A stretch of 64,000 nucleotides of DNA from the NCBI GenBank assembly GCA_036741775.1, contig DAINRQ010000015.1:28156-92155 (forward strand). The letters are read 5' to 3'. Made by a program: the position numbers and the translations under genes. The first letter of the stretch is position 1. Every line of letters begins with the position of its first letter. The notes below the pieces were generated by a model. It had not been told where the DNA came from and made no database searches. It worked only from the letters and a program-made list of their open reading frames with translations. This stretch comes from JAJKIV01 sp036741775. GTDB taxonomy: Bacteria > Gemmatimonadota > Gemmatimonadetes > Gemmatimonadales > Gemmatimonadaceae. Below are positions 1 to 9,024 of this stretch, in pieces.

Positions 1-1458
1 ATCGTCGTCGGCAACTCGTCGATCCACGGCTACTACCCCATCCGCGTCCGCAACATTCCCGGCTACATTCGCGGCTTTGACGTTCGCACAGGCAAACAGC
101 TCTGGTTGTTCAACCTCGTGCCGCAACCCGGGGAGTTTGGGGCGGAGACGTGGAAGAACGGATCGAAGATCGGGACCGAAGGCGTCGGGAAGAACGACGC
201 ATGGGCGACGTACTCGGCGGATCCGGAGCTCGGCCTCGTCTATATCCCCGTAGGGATGCCGCTCATGGACGAATACGGCGGTCACCGTCCGGGCGACAAC
301 TTGTATGGCAACAGCATCGTCGCGCTCGACGCGAAGACGGGGAAGCGTAAATGGCACTTCCAGATGGTCCATCACGACATCTGGGACTACGACACGCCGA
401 TGGCGCCGAACCTCCTCGACATCACGGTGAACGGGCGCCAGCGCAAGGCGATCGCGCAGACGACGAAGCAGGGGTGGATCTACACGTTCGACCGCGAGAC
501 GGGTGAGCCGATCTGGCCCATTCCGGAAAAGCCCGTGTTGCAGAGTGATGTTCCGGGCGAGCAGACCGCGCGCACGCAGCCCATTCCCACGAAGCCGGCG
601 CCCTACTCGCAGCAGGGGCTCGTCGAGGCCGACCTCATCGACTACACACCGGCCATCAAGGACTCGGCGCTCAAGATCGCACGGCAGTGTCGCATGGGGC
701 CGTACTACATCCCGCCCGTGCTGGCTGACGGTTCGGGGCCGACGAAGCTGAAATGTTCCTGGTACGCCCCGGGTGCGAGTGGCGGCGTGAACATCGACGG
801 CGGCGCGGCGTGGGACCCCGAGACGGGGATGCTGTACGTCGGCTCACAGACCGGGTTGAGCTCGATCCGGTTGCAGAAGGATCCGTGCTCCGAGTTTCGC
901 TACAGCTCGCCGAGGGACAACTGCGGCTTGTTGGGCGCGCTGCCGCCGCCAGCGGGGTACACGCCGCCGGCGGAAGGCAACCGCGGTGGGGGCTTCGCGG
1001 GCCGCGCCAACCTCGCGACCATCGGCGGCGTGTCGATCGTGAAGCCCAAGGAATACGGCGGCATCACCGCCTACGACATGCACTCGGGCGACAAGAAGTG
1101 GTGGGCGCCTAACGTCGGCATGGTGCCGGTGACGAGCAACGACCCGCTGTTCGCCGGCGTCACGCTGCCGCCGCAGGGCGGGCGCGGGCAGGCACAGATC
1201 ATCACGACGAAGACGCTGCTCATCTACGGTGGTGGGCGAAACGGCAGCGTCCCCGGGAAGGACCCGTCGCTCCACGCGCTCGACAAGGCGACCGGGAAGG
1301 AGGTCGGGGCGGTCAAGATCCCGGCGCGGACGACGGCGATGCCCATGACGTTCATGCATCAGGGCCGGCAGTACATCGTGTTCGCGACGGGTGCGGGGAT
1401 GAACACGTCGCTCGTCGCGCTCACGCTGCCGAGGGCGGGAGCGCCGGGGACGCGGTAA
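1..1458 (+). CDS. PQQ-dependent dehydrogenase, 3' part (cut by window start)
   Basis: The reading frame is open from base 1, so the gene begins outside the window; 485 codons remain. The protein is a quinoprotein beta-propeller of the glucose/alcohol dehydrogenase type, which oxidises a sugar or alcohol in the periplasm and passes electrons to the respiratory chain. Visible signs are tryptophan-docking style repeats (DAKTGKRKWHF near residue 108, DRETGEPIWPI near 165, DPETGMLYVGS near 272) and the HHDIWDYDTP segment near residue 124 that is typical of PQQ dehydrogenases. No CxxCH haem site is present in this part. The C-terminus ends normally (LTLPRAGAPGTR) and its TAA runs straight into a perfect palindrome. 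The exact substrate cannot be told from this fragment. Confidence 0.9.
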   Translation: MVVGNSSIHGYYPIRVRNIPGYIRGFDVRTGKQLWLFNLVPQPGEFGAETWKNGSKIGTEGVGKNDAWATYSADPELGLVYIPVGMPLMDEYGGHRPGDNLYGNSIVALDAKTGKRKWHFQMVHHDIWDYDTPMAPNLLDITVNGRQRKAIAQTTKQGWIYTFDRETGEPIWPIPEKPVLQSDVPGEQTARTQPIPTKPAPYSQQGLVEADLIDYTPAIKDSALKIARQCRMGPYYIPPVLADGSGPTKLKCSWYAPGASGGVNIDGGAAWDPETGMLYVGSQTGLSSIRLQKDPCSEFRYSSPRDNCGLLGALPPPAGYTPPAEGNRGGGFAGRANLATIGGVSIVKPKEYGGITAYDMHSGDKKWWAPNVGMVPVTSNDPLFAGVTLPPQGGRGQAQIITTKTLLIYGGGRNGSVPGKDPSLHALDKATGKEVGAVKIPARTTAMPMTFMHQGRQYIVFATGAGMNTSLVALTLPRAGAPGTR

Positions 1459-1530
1459 CGGGGTCAGAGTCGAATATCATCGTTCCGTTGCGGCCGCAAC
1501 GGAACGATGATATTCGACTCTGACCCCGTT
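1457..1530. repeat. Perfect palindrome, GGGGTCAGAGTC family
   Basis: Two 37-bp arms match without mismatch around the centre CGG|CCG at 1493/1494. The outer ends read AACGGGGTCAGAGTCGAAT and its complement. It fills the space between the convergent dehydrogenase and serine hydrolase genes, sharing bases with the dehydrogenase stop codon. An RNA hairpin from either strand could end transcription, so a bidirectional terminator role is plausible. The same outer motif recurs at 15773, 36095, 36551, 45836, 49440 and 52396. Confidence 0.95.
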
Positions 1531-1531
1531 T

Positions 1532-3193
1532 TCACCGCTTTTCGGTCCGCTCGAACCTCACCTTTCGACTCCGACCGGTGCTCATCAGCATTCCCGTGAC
1601 TCGGCCGCTCCCGTCACGCGTGAACTCGACCAGGGCGAACCCCGCGAACGTGTCGCCATAGGCGGGCGTCACGGTTCGGGGCTGGCTGGTACGAGTCCGA
1701 AGCGACAGTCCTGAATCCGTTGCCGCCACCGTGTACGTGGCGCCCAGCTCCTCGCTGTAGTACGTGCCTGCGTAGCGCGCCAGGTCTGCCGCGGACGGGC
1801 GGGCAGGCTCCCGCCTAACGAGCGTGATCGGCTGCCGCGGCGGCGAGCCGCGAAACCGCATGACGATATTCCCGTCCGGCAGAAACTCGACCTCGGACCG
1901 TGGACCAGCGAACCAGAATCGGTTTCCGCCCAGCGGAACGAGCTCCGGCCCGGTCGTTCGCCCCGCAATGAGCTTGCCGTCCTTGACCGACACGTAGTTC
2001 GTGCTGCCCGTGACCGGGTGGACGTACAGTCCGGCGAACCGCGCCAGTGCGTCGGCCGAGAGGTTCGTCTGCGCGACGACGGGTGCTGGTGGGGTCCCAC
2101 CGCGAAGCGCTTCCACGTACAACCTGCTCACGCTGTCCGCCAGCGCCGACGGGTTCGACGTCGAAGCGTTACAGAGTACCGCGACAGCGAAGCCGTGCTC
2201 CGGGTACCGCCCGGTGTACGCGCGGTAGCCGGCGTCGGCACCAGAGTGCCCGACGAGCACGCGTCCGCTGTCACCGCCGACCGAAACACCGAGCCCGTAC
2301 CCGGTCGAGTCTCCGTTGGCGAGCACGGCGCTCGTCTGCATCTCGCGCAGCATCGCCGCGTCCCCAACTACCGGGTGCCGGAAGTTCTCCTGCCACTTGA
2401 GCAGATCGCCGACCGTCGTGTAGAGGCTCGTCGCCCCGTACGTGTCGAAGTTCGGGATGCTCACGCGCCACTGGTCGTCATCGCGCCGAGCGTACGCTGA
2501 CGTACGCCCTTTCACGATCATGTGGTAGTCGTCGTGGAAGTGCGTGCTCGTCATGCCTAACGGCTTGAAGATGCGCTCGTCCGAGAATTGACGGAGCGTT
2601 TTCCCCGTGACGCGATGCACGACCGTCCCGGCGAGCGTGTAGCCGGTGTTGCTGTAGAGGTATTCCGTGCCCGGGACGAAGTTGAGCGCCTTCTGCCTCG
2701 TCACGATGTCGAGCACGTCGGCCTCGGTAATGCGATCCTCCTCGAAGCGCCCGCGCGACAACGCCAGCAGGTCCCACTGATCCCGAAGCCCGCTCGTGTG
2801 GTGCAGCAGGTGACGGAGCGTGATGCGGTGCCCGTAGTCGGGCAGCTCGGGGATGTATGTCCGGACGTCGTCGTCGAGCGACAACTTCCCGTCACGCGCG
2901 AGTAACACCAGGGCCGTCGCGGTGAACTGCTTCGACACCGACGCGGAGTGGAAGATCGACGCGGGGGTGATGGGTGTGCCGGTCTCGAGGTTCGCCATCC
3001 CGTAGCCAGCCTCGTAGATCGTCCGCCCGTCGCGACTGGCGGCGACGGCGCAGCCCGGGCCCTCATTCGAGCTCCACTGCGCGAAGACGCGGTCGAGCTG
3101 GGCGCGTGAAGGCTCGGCAGGTGTTTGCGCGAGCGCCGCGGGAACACTGATGAGGAACCCGACTGCTGCCGAGAACAGAATGCGTGTGTGCAT
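1532..3193 (-). CDS. Secreted serine hydrolase (beta-lactamase/PBP4* fold)
   Basis: 553 aa starting MHTRILFSAAVGFL, a clear Sec signal peptide ending near ALAQ. An in-frame extension up to 3502 is only translated repeat DNA, so I chose the ATG at 3191-3193. The class C beta-lactamase/esterase fold is shown by SVSK (nucleophile Ser85, Lys88), YSN at 180-182, and HSG near residue 310 in the place of the KTG triad. About 200 residues of beta-rich sequence follow the catalytic domain, as in many PBP4*/EstB-like proteins. It probably cleaves an ester or peptide in the periplasm; resistance to beta-lactams should not be assumed. Confidence 0.88.
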   Translation of the reverse strand: MHTRILFSAAVGFLISVPAALAQTPAEPSRAQLDRVFAQWSSNEGPGCAVAASRDGRTIYEAGYGMANLETGTPITPASIFHSASVSKQFTATALVLLARDGKLSLDDDVRTYIPELPDYGHRITLRHLLHHTSGLRDQWDLLALSRGRFEEDRITEADVLDIVTRQKALNFVPGTEYLYSNTGYTLAGTVVHRVTGKTLRQFSDERIFKPLGMTSTHFHDDYHMIVKGRTSAYARRDDDQWRVSIPNFDTYGATSLYTTVGDLLKWQENFRHPVVGDAAMLREMQTSAVLANGDSTGYGLGVSVGGDSGRVLVGHSGADAGYRAYTGRYPEHGFAVAVLCNASTSNPSALADSVSRLYVEALRGGTPPAPVVAQTNLSADALARFAGLYVHPVTGSTNYVSVKDGKLIAGRTTGPELVPLGGNRFWFAGPRSEVEFLPDGNIVMRFRGSPPRQPITLVRREPARPSAADLARYAGTYYSEELGATYTVAATDSGLSLRTRTSQPRTVTPAYGDTFAGFALVEFTRDGSGRVTGMLMSTGRSRKVRFERTEKR

Positions 3194-3217
3194 GACCTGA
3201 GTGTCTCGAGGGATCGG

Positions 3218-3520
3218 TGTCATTCCGAGCGGAGGCCCACCCCTCCGGATAGAGTTTGGTCGCTCTACCGGGAAGGGGAAGAACACCAGACGCAGATTAC
3301 GCGGATTACGCAGAAGAACGCAGATTCTCCCTCTACCAGAAGAGTTAGTGCTCTCGCGCGGCCGAGCTGCCCGATCGAGGGCTTCCTGCGGAATCGGCGA
3401 AATCTGCGGCCATCTGCGTCGGGTCTTCTTCAGCATCGCGGTAGAGGGACGAAGCCCCTCTACCGGGACGCCGAGGATCCCTCGCTGTGCTCGGAATGAC
3501 AACCTCCGCTCGGAATGACA
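3218..3520. repeat. ~300-bp nested inverted repeat, copy A
   Basis: This gene-free stretch is bounded by a perfect 18-bp inverted repeat, TGTCATTCCGAGCGGAGG at 3218-3235 and its complement at 3503-3520. Inside lie further paired blocks: GACGCAGATTACGC...GAACGCAGATTC on one side and GCGGAATCGGCGAAATCTGC on the other, plus CTCTACCGGGA segments. Related copies are at 42892-43377, 58999-59317 and 62560-62854. No protein-coding capacity of its own is seen; upstream gene starts read into it only by chance. Confidence 0.9.
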
Positions 3521-3522
3521 AC

Positions 3523-6075
3523 CTAGTGTGCGAGTCCGATCCGCTCGACCACCCGCCGGTAACGCGCCTCACCACGAAGCGAATCGTACATCGGCTCCAC
3601 CGCAAGGAAGATCAACCCTACGCCTTTCGTCTCGACGGCGCGTTCGAGCCACGTGAGTGCCTGGGCCGTGTCTCCAAGCGCCGCATAGATCGCCGCCACG
3701 CCCTCGGCCGGAACGTACGCACGCGCCTCCAACGCTCGTGCCGCGGCGAGGGCATGGTCTCGTCGGCCGGCCCGCGCGTACACGAACCCGGCAATGCCCG
3801 ACTCGTAGCTGCCGAGCCTCACGCTGTCCGCCGGCAACGCCGCGATTGCCTCGGCGTGACGTCCGAGAAACGACAGCACGCGTGCCCGCTGTATGCGCGC
3901 CACGGGGTACGACGGGTCGATCTCGAGCGTTCGTCGAAGGACCGAGTCGGCTTCAGGAAGCCGCCGCTGCCACCCTAGCAGCGTCGCGATGCGCGCGTTC
4001 GTGATCAGCGAGAGCGGGTCGAGGTCGCGGGCTCGCTGCAGCGCGGCCATGGCCTCGTCATGCCGGCCGCTGGCGATCCGAGGCCAGGTGCGCCAGTACC
4101 ACGCCGCCGTCGACGTGGAGTCCAACTCGATCGCTCGCGCGATTTCCCGGTCGGCGGCCGCCCAGTCCCAGTCGTGAAACGTGTGAATGATGCCGAGCGA
4201 GACATGGCTCTCCGCCTGAGTGGAATCGAGAGCCACGGCGCGCGTTGCCGCCCGCTTGGCCTGCGCAAACAACTCGGTCGGCGCGGCAAACCCCGTCCAG
4301 GCGAGAATGCTGTACGTGTCGGCGAGCCCAGCGTGCGCCCGCGCGTACATGGAGTCGATCCTGAGCGCGTTCCGGAAATGCGTTTCCGCTTGCGCGAGCG
4401 ACGCTGCCGTCCGCTGGTCGAAGAAGTAACGCCCCTTCATGTAGCTCTCGTACGCATCGGCGTTCACCGTGTGCCGTTCGGCGATTCGCGCGCGGTCCGC
4501 GGGGAGTAATCGTCGCTGGAGCCGTTCGGCGATCTCGGCGGCCAGATCGACCTGCAGTGCGAGCACGGATTGGAACGCGCGGTTGTACGTCGCGTTCAAG
4601 AGACGCTCGCCAGTCTCGATGTCGATGAGCGCCGCGACGATGCGTACGGTGTCGCGATGCCGTCGCGCGCTCCCTTCGACGATGTAATCGACGCCGAGCT
4701 CGCGGCCGATGCCCTGAATGTCCCCCGTTCGCCCTTTGTGGGCGAACGCGGTGGTGCGAGGAGTGACGTGGAAGCGACCGACCTGGGCGAGCGCGCCGGT
4801 GAGCTCTTCTGTGATGCCATCACTGAAATACTCGCTCTCGCGGTCTTCGCTCATGTTCGTGAACGGGAGGACGGCGATCGATGGGACGTCGGGCTCCCGC
4901 GTCTTCCAGAGCACGAGGGCGAGCGCCGCCAGCGCCAGGGCAACGGTGCCGATCGCCGCCGCGAGCCAGCGACGCCGTCGGGCGACCCGGTGCGTCGCCT
5001 CAGGCGACGGCGCGACTGCGAGCACCGTCCTCGGCGTGCCTGACGAGTCGAGCGCTTCGGTCAGCGCACCCGCGAAATCACGCATCGTCGGGTACCGCGC
5101 TGCCGGATCCTTGGCGAGTGCGGTGCGCACGACGTCGTCCACACCGGGCGGGAGGTCGGGTCGCAGCGCACGCGCGGATGGGACCGGCGCCTGCAAGTGT
5201 TTGGTCACGAGCCCCTGAACGGTCGGTGCGCGGAATGGCGGTGTCCCCGTCAGCATCTCGAACACCACACAGCCGAACGCGTACACGTCGCTCCGGGCGT
5301 CTACCTCGCGGGAGCCCGTGGACTGCTCAGGGCTCATGTACGCCGGCGTCCCGATGACGATTCCGGTGCCGGTCAGGGCCTCCGCATCATCGAGCGCCCG
5401 ATGGGCGATTCCGAAGTCCGCGACCGTCGCGTGCTCGTCGTCGACCAGGATGTTCGCGGGCTTCACGTCGCGGTGCACGACGCCCCGTCGATGCGCGTAG
5501 TCGAGCGCCGCCGCCACATCGGTCACGACGCAACGCACGTCCCGAAGGGTCAGTGTACCCTCGCGCGCAATGCGGTCGCGCAGCGTCTCGCCACTCACGA
5601 GCGGCATTGTGTAGTAGAGCAATCCATCCACCTCGCCCGAGTCGTGCAGCGGCAGGATGTGTGGGTGTTGCAGCTGAGCGACGACCTCGATCTCACGCCG
5701 GAAGCGATCGCCCCCAAGGGCCGATGACGTGTCGGCATTGAGCAGCTTCAGCGCGACCGAGCGATGGTGCTTCACGTCCTTCGCGACGTATACCGTCGCC
5801 GCCCCGCCTCGTCCGATCTCGCTGACCAGGACGTACGGCCCGATCTTCTGGCCTTCTCGGGTCGGCGCCGGCTCACGCGCGAGCACGCTCGCCAATCGCT
5901 CCGGTGCGTCGAACAGCTCGCTCGGCGTCGAATCCGCGTGCAGCATCGCGGCGACTCGTTCGCGGAGCTCCGGGTCGTGCTGCGTTTCAGTGTCGAGGAA
6001 ACGGCTCCGATCCTCGAGCGGCTGCTCGAGCGCTCGCTCGAACAACGCGACTACCTCATCCCACCGCGTCGTCAT
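3523..6075 (-). CDS. Transmembrane Ser/Thr protein kinase with TolB-like and TPR domains
   Basis: 850 aa. A short helical N-terminus is followed by a Hanks-type kinase domain (about residues 78-340) with IGRGGAATVYVAKD (P-loop), HRDVKPANI (catalytic loop), DFG within VADFGIAH, and GTPAYMSPEQ. One transmembrane helix follows near residues 370-390 (WLAAAIGTVALALAALALV). Next comes a TolB-like region beginning SIAVLPFTNMSEDRESEYF, then TPR repeats to the end. The kinase should be cytoplasmic and the TolB/TPR part outside the membrane. The ATG at 6075 overlaps the stop of the upstream sigma factor gene (ATGA), so the two are translationally coupled and probably act together. Confidence 0.93.
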   Translation of the reverse strand: MTTRWDEVVALFERALEQPLEDRSRFLDTETQHDPELRERVAAMLHADSTPSELFDAPERLASVLAREPAPTREGQKIGPYVLVSEIGRGGAATVYVAKDVKHHRSVALKLLNADTSSALGGDRFRREIEVVAQLQHPHILPLHDSGEVDGLLYYTMPLVSGETLRDRIAREGTLTLRDVRCVVTDVAAALDYAHRRGVVHRDVKPANILVDDEHATVADFGIAHRALDDAEALTGTGIVIGTPAYMSPEQSTGSREVDARSDVYAFGCVVFEMLTGTPPFRAPTVQGLVTKHLQAPVPSARALRPDLPPGVDDVVRTALAKDPAARYPTMRDFAGALTEALDSSGTPRTVLAVAPSPEATHRVARRRRWLAAAIGTVALALAALALVLWKTREPDVPSIAVLPFTNMSEDRESEYFSDGITEELTGALAQVGRFHVTPRTTAFAHKGRTGDIQGIGRELGVDYIVEGSARRHRDTVRIVAALIDIETGERLLNATYNRAFQSVLALQVDLAAEIAERLQRRLLPADRARIAERHTVNADAYESYMKGRYFFDQRTAASLAQAETHFRNALRIDSMYARAHAGLADTYSILAWTGFAAPTELFAQAKRAATRAVALDSTQAESHVSLGIIHTFHDWDWAAADREIARAIELDSTSTAAWYWRTWPRIASGRHDEAMAALQRARDLDPLSLITNARIATLLGWQRRLPEADSVLRRTLEIDPSYPVARIQRARVLSFLGRHAEAIAALPADSVRLGSYESGIAGFVYARAGRRDHALAAARALEARAYVPAEGVAAIYAALGDTAQALTWLERAVETKGVGLIFLAVEPMYDSLRGEARYRRVVERIGLAH

Positions 6076-6665
6076 CTGCGAGCGACACCCCGCATGGCTC
6101 GCGTCTCGTCGCCCGAGGCGGCGATCTCGGTGAACAGCCAGGCGCGCGCGGCGCGCCAGTCTCGCTCGACGGTACCGGTGGAGACGTCGAGCAGTCTCGC
6201 CGTCTCTCCGGTCGAGAGCCCGGCGAACATGCGATGCTCCACTACCTGCGCGCGCCGCGGATCGACCACCGCCAGGCGCTCGAGGGCAGCATCGAGCGCG
6301 ATCAGCTCCTCGGGCCGGACCGCCGCAGCGTACGCGGCGTCGTCGTATGACACGAGCTGAATCAGGGCACCCCCACGCTTCAGTGCGACCTGACGGCGGG
6401 CAGCGTCGACCACGATCTGCCGCATCGCCCGAGCGGCGACGGCGAAGAAATGCGCTTCGTCGTTCCAGCTGACGGACCGCGTGGAGGTCAGCTTCAGGAA
6501 CGCCTCGTGAACGAGCACGGTCGTGCTGAGCGTGTCGCCGGCGCGACCGCCGCGCACCGTGTGCGCGAGCGCCTTGAGCGAACCATAGACCTCGGCAAAC
6601 AGTCCAGCGGTGGACGGCTCGGACAGCGTCCCCGAGCTCGGTGGCGGGTTCACAGCTCCGGTCAT
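6072..6665 (-). CDS. ECF RNA polymerase sigma factor (TIGR02999-like)
   Basis: 197 aa from the ATG at 6665 (MTGAVNPPPSSG). Sigma region 2 is seen in LSTTVLVHEAFLKLT and NDEAHFFAVAARAMRQIVVD, and region 4 in LDVSTGTVERDWRAARAWL, which is the wording typical of the ECF family that accompanies TPR kinases in Acidobacteria, Planctomycetes and Gemmatimonadota. It directs RNA polymerase to a specific promoter set. No anti-sigma factor is next to it; the kinase gene overlaps its 3' end by four bases and is the likely regulator or co-regulated partner. It is divergent from the haloperoxidase gene at 6915. Confidence 0.92.
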   Translation of the reverse strand: MTGAVNPPPSSGTLSEPSTAGLFAEVYGSLKALAHTVRGGRAGDTLSTTVLVHEAFLKLTSTRSVSWNDEAHFFAVAARAMRQIVVDAARRQVALKRGGALIQLVSYDDAAYAAAVRPEELIALDAALERLAVVDPRRAQVVEHRMFAGLSTGETARLLDVSTGTVERDWRAARAWLFTEIAASGDETRAMRGVARR

Positions 6666-6914
6666 GCGCCTCTGGATGCCGTTCCTCCATGGTTCGCCCG
6701 GCCGTTGATCCGGCGGCGGCGACCGGGACAACATGTGGTGTCGGACAAGGGGCTGCAACGCCGTCGGCCGCCGCGATCGGGAGCAGGCGCCCTCGATGGC
6801 ACGAAATGATGGGTTTTCACGCCGTTCTGCGTGGGGTCGGGTGAGGGGAACCGAAAGTCGCGGTTCCAGCCTCATGGCCCTCATTCCATCAGACTGAATA
6901 TGGAGAGACCCACC

Positions 6915-8111
6915 ATGTTGCGCAGAATCCTGATGCCGTTCGCCGTCGCCATCGTTGGTGGCGCGTGCTCGGACCATCCTACCACGGCCGAGCCTGTTGT
7001 CCTGCCGCAGGCCGCCAATGCTGCCGCAGTCAAGTTCTGGGAGAGCAACGCCGCGACCTATTGGAACGGCGTTGCGCGAGACCTCGTGAAGGCGAACAGC
7101 TCCAACGCCCTCGTGGCAATCCGTGGCTACGCGATCGTCAGCGTAGCGCAGTACAACGCTGCCATCGCCGCTGAAAAGGAGAAGGACGGCGGCTCACACC
7201 CGTCGGTCCATGCGGCGATCAGCGCGGCCTCGGTCGTCACGCTCAGCTATATCTACCCTGGGGCTGCATCGTCGCTCGAGACGAAGCTCGATCAGTACCT
7301 CGCGGCCGAAGATTGGCCGGGCGACGAGAACACCGACGAGGCGACCGGCGAGGCGATCGGGCGTGCGGTGGCCGCGCAGATCGTCGCTCGCGCGCAGACC
7401 GACGGCTTCTTCGCCCCCTACTCGGGTCCGGTGACCGGCCCCGGGCAGTGGGCGAGCGCCAACCCGCCGGGCGGTCCGAGCGTTGGGCAGGCGAAGACGT
7501 TCTTCCTGACGTCCGGCAGTCAATTCCGTCCGCCGCCACACCCGGCGTTAGGGTCCCCCGAGTTCGCCGCCGCGGTGGCCGAGGTGAGACAGATCTCGGA
7601 TACGCGGACGCCGCAGCAGGTCGCGATTGCGCAGTTCTGGAACCTGCCCGCGGGCACGTACCAGCCGCCGGGTTACTGGAACGACGAAGCCGCTACGCTC
7701 GCGGGGAAGTACCGTCTCAAGGAGCGCGACGCGGCGCACGTGTTCGCCCTCATGAACATGGTGTCGTACGACGCGCTGGTCGCGTCGCACGAGGCCAAGT
7801 TTCACTACTGGCTGCTGCGCCCGACGATGGCGGATCCCGGGATCACGCTGCCGATCGGCTTGCCGAACTTCCCGTCGTATCCCTCGAACCACGCGGCGAT
7901 CTCGGCGGGCATGGCGCGCATCCTCGGCGACCGTTTCCCGGCGGAGAAGGGGCGGCTCGACGCGCTCGCGGACGAGGCTGCGCTGTCACGCGTGTACGGC
8001 GGCATTCACTACCGGTTCGACGGCGAGGCCGGCCTGACGCTGGGTCGCACGGTGGCCGCGTGGGCCCTCGCGCACGACGTGAAGGGTCACGAGCCGTTTG
8101 TGCTGCAGTAG
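6915..8111 (+). CDS. Vanadium-dependent haloperoxidase / PAP2-type phosphatase lipoprotein
   Basis: 398 aa. GGAGAG at 6903-6908 supports the ATG at 6915 rather than an upstream in-frame ATG at 6900. The N-terminus MLRRILMPFAVAIVGGAC ends in a plausible lipobox cysteine. The acid phosphatase/haloperoxidase signature is complete: KFHYWLLRP (Lys295, KX6RP), PSYPSNHAA (His326) and SRVYGGIHYRFD (His365), which bind phosphate or vanadate. The family either dephosphorylates lipids or oxidises halides; the long N-terminal helical half favours the haloperoxidase branch. It stands alone, divergent from the sigma/kinase operon, with a hairpin downstream. Confidence 0.88.
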   Translation: MLRRILMPFAVAIVGGACSDHPTTAEPVVLPQAANAAAVKFWESNAATYWNGVARDLVKANSSNALVAIRGYAIVSVAQYNAAIAAEKEKDGGSHPSVHAAISAASVVTLSYIYPGAASSLETKLDQYLAAEDWPGDENTDEATGEAIGRAVAAQIVARAQTDGFFAPYSGPVTGPGQWASANPPGGPSVGQAKTFFLTSGSQFRPPPHPALGSPEFAAAVAEVRQISDTRTPQQVAIAQFWNLPAGTYQPPGYWNDEAATLAGKYRLKERDAAHVFALMNMVSYDALVASHEAKFHYWLLRPTMADPGITLPIGLPNFPSYPSNHAAISAGMARILGDRFPAEKGRLDALADEAALSRVYGGIHYRFDGEAGLTLGRTVAAWALAHDVKGHEPFVLQ

Positions 8112-8238
8112 CCCGTTTCGGTGCACGGGATGCGTTGCTCGGACAGTTTGACAAGACCGAACGCCGATTTTGCCGATTTCACCGATTTCGCAGACTTGCA
8201 TCGCGGGCCTGAACCAGCTGCCGCTATGCCGATTTAAC

Positions 8239-8274
8239 GCTGTCCCTGACGACACTTGGTCCGTCAGGGACAGC
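8239..8274. terminator. 13-bp-stem hairpin downstream of the PAP2 gene
   Basis: GCTGTCCCTGACG at 8239-8251 pairs perfectly with CGTCAGGGACAGC at 8262-8274 across a 10-nt loop and is followed by TGCTTT. The position fits a terminator for the + strand gene ending at 8111, although it lies 127 bases downstream and has only a weak T run. It may instead be a small REP-like element belonging to the inverted-repeat cassette. Confidence 0.55.
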
Positions 8275-8322
8275 TGCTTTCACCGACGATCGCGTGATCT
8301 CCTCCTGGTCGTCGCCCGCTCG

Positions 8323-8784
8323 CTACGTGGCCTGCGGCAGTGGGCGAGTCGAATTGACCATTCGTTTGAACTGGGCAGATGGGCCGAAGTTGAGAACAAG
8401 CCCAACCGGCAGGTCAGAAGCACGCAGGTAGTTGACCAATTGGGCGCGGTGGGAACGCGCGATGTTTTCAGCCGCCTTCACTTCGACCACGACAGTCGAT
8501 TCGACAACCATGTCGGCTACGTAACGGCCGATCACTTCTCCACGGAACACGATCTCGAACGGAACCTCGCGGTCAACACGGAGGCCGGCCGCGCGCAGGA
8601 CTATCGCTAGTGCGTTCCCATAAACCCGTTCCAGGAATCCGCCCGCAAGTTCGTTGTGGACCTCGTAAAGCGCCCCATTGATGACGCGCGTGATTTCGCC
8701 GTGCGAAAAGTGAGCGGCTTTCGGCCGCGGGACCGGGCGACTTGCGCTGCCGGTGGATTCCGGTAATGAAGTGTTTTCGCTCAT
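8323..8784 (-). CDS. GxxExxY family protein, PD-(D/E)xK nuclease-like
   Basis: 153 aa. The family motif is GFLERVY (Gly49, Glu52, Tyr55). Downstream are Asp91 in YVADMVV and Glu101-Val-Lys103 in VVVEVKA, matching a PD-(D/E)xK nuclease core (TIGR04256, PDDEXK_3 clan). The biological role of the family is not established. The first ~25 residues are low in complexity and may be a linker. The gene sits on the opposite strand to both neighbours, is enclosed by 41-bp inverted repeats, and has no functional link to them, which suggests that it travels as a cassette. Confidence 0.9.
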   Translation of the reverse strand: MSENTSLPESTGSASRPVPRPKAAHFSHGEITRVINGALYEVHNELAGGFLERVYGNALAIVLRAAGLRVDREVPFEIVFRGEVIGRYVADMVVESTVVVEVKAAENIARSHRAQLVNYLRASDLPVGLVLNFGPSAQFKRMVNSTRPLPQAT

Positions 8785-9024
8785 GGCTGACGATAACGGC
8801 GCAGCCTGAACAAACGGTCATCATTTCATCGCAGCCGTACGATTTTCCCGCAGCGCGATTGGTGCGCGACGTTCGAGTGCGGCCGCCGGAAAGTTCTGCG
8901 AAATCGGTGAAATCCGTCTAATCGGCGTTCGGTCTTCCTCCACTATCCCGATCGAGGGGAGCGGCCTTCTACCCCTCGCCCGACTGGCGCGCTACCATCT
9001 CCGCGAACCGAGGAGGAACCCCGA

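Larger units (their letters stand above)
8153..8936. repeat. 41-bp inverted repeats flanking the GxxExxY gene
   Basis: The left arm is 8153-8193 (begins AAGACCGAACGCCGATT, ends GATTTCACCGATTTCGCAG) and the right arm is its inverted copy at 8896-8936. 37 of 41 positions match; the differences are confined to a 5-base block in the middle. About 700 bp lie between them, holding one hairpin and the GxxExxY gene. The wording (CCGATT, TTCGCAG) resembles the inner blocks of the ~300-bp repeats elsewhere in the window. Beyond the right arm, 8937-9008 holds no gene. Confidence 0.85.

Noticed and set aside
3194..3502. In-frame N-terminal extension of the serine hydrolase
   Set aside because: It is translated repeat DNA; the signal peptide begins at the ATG 3193.
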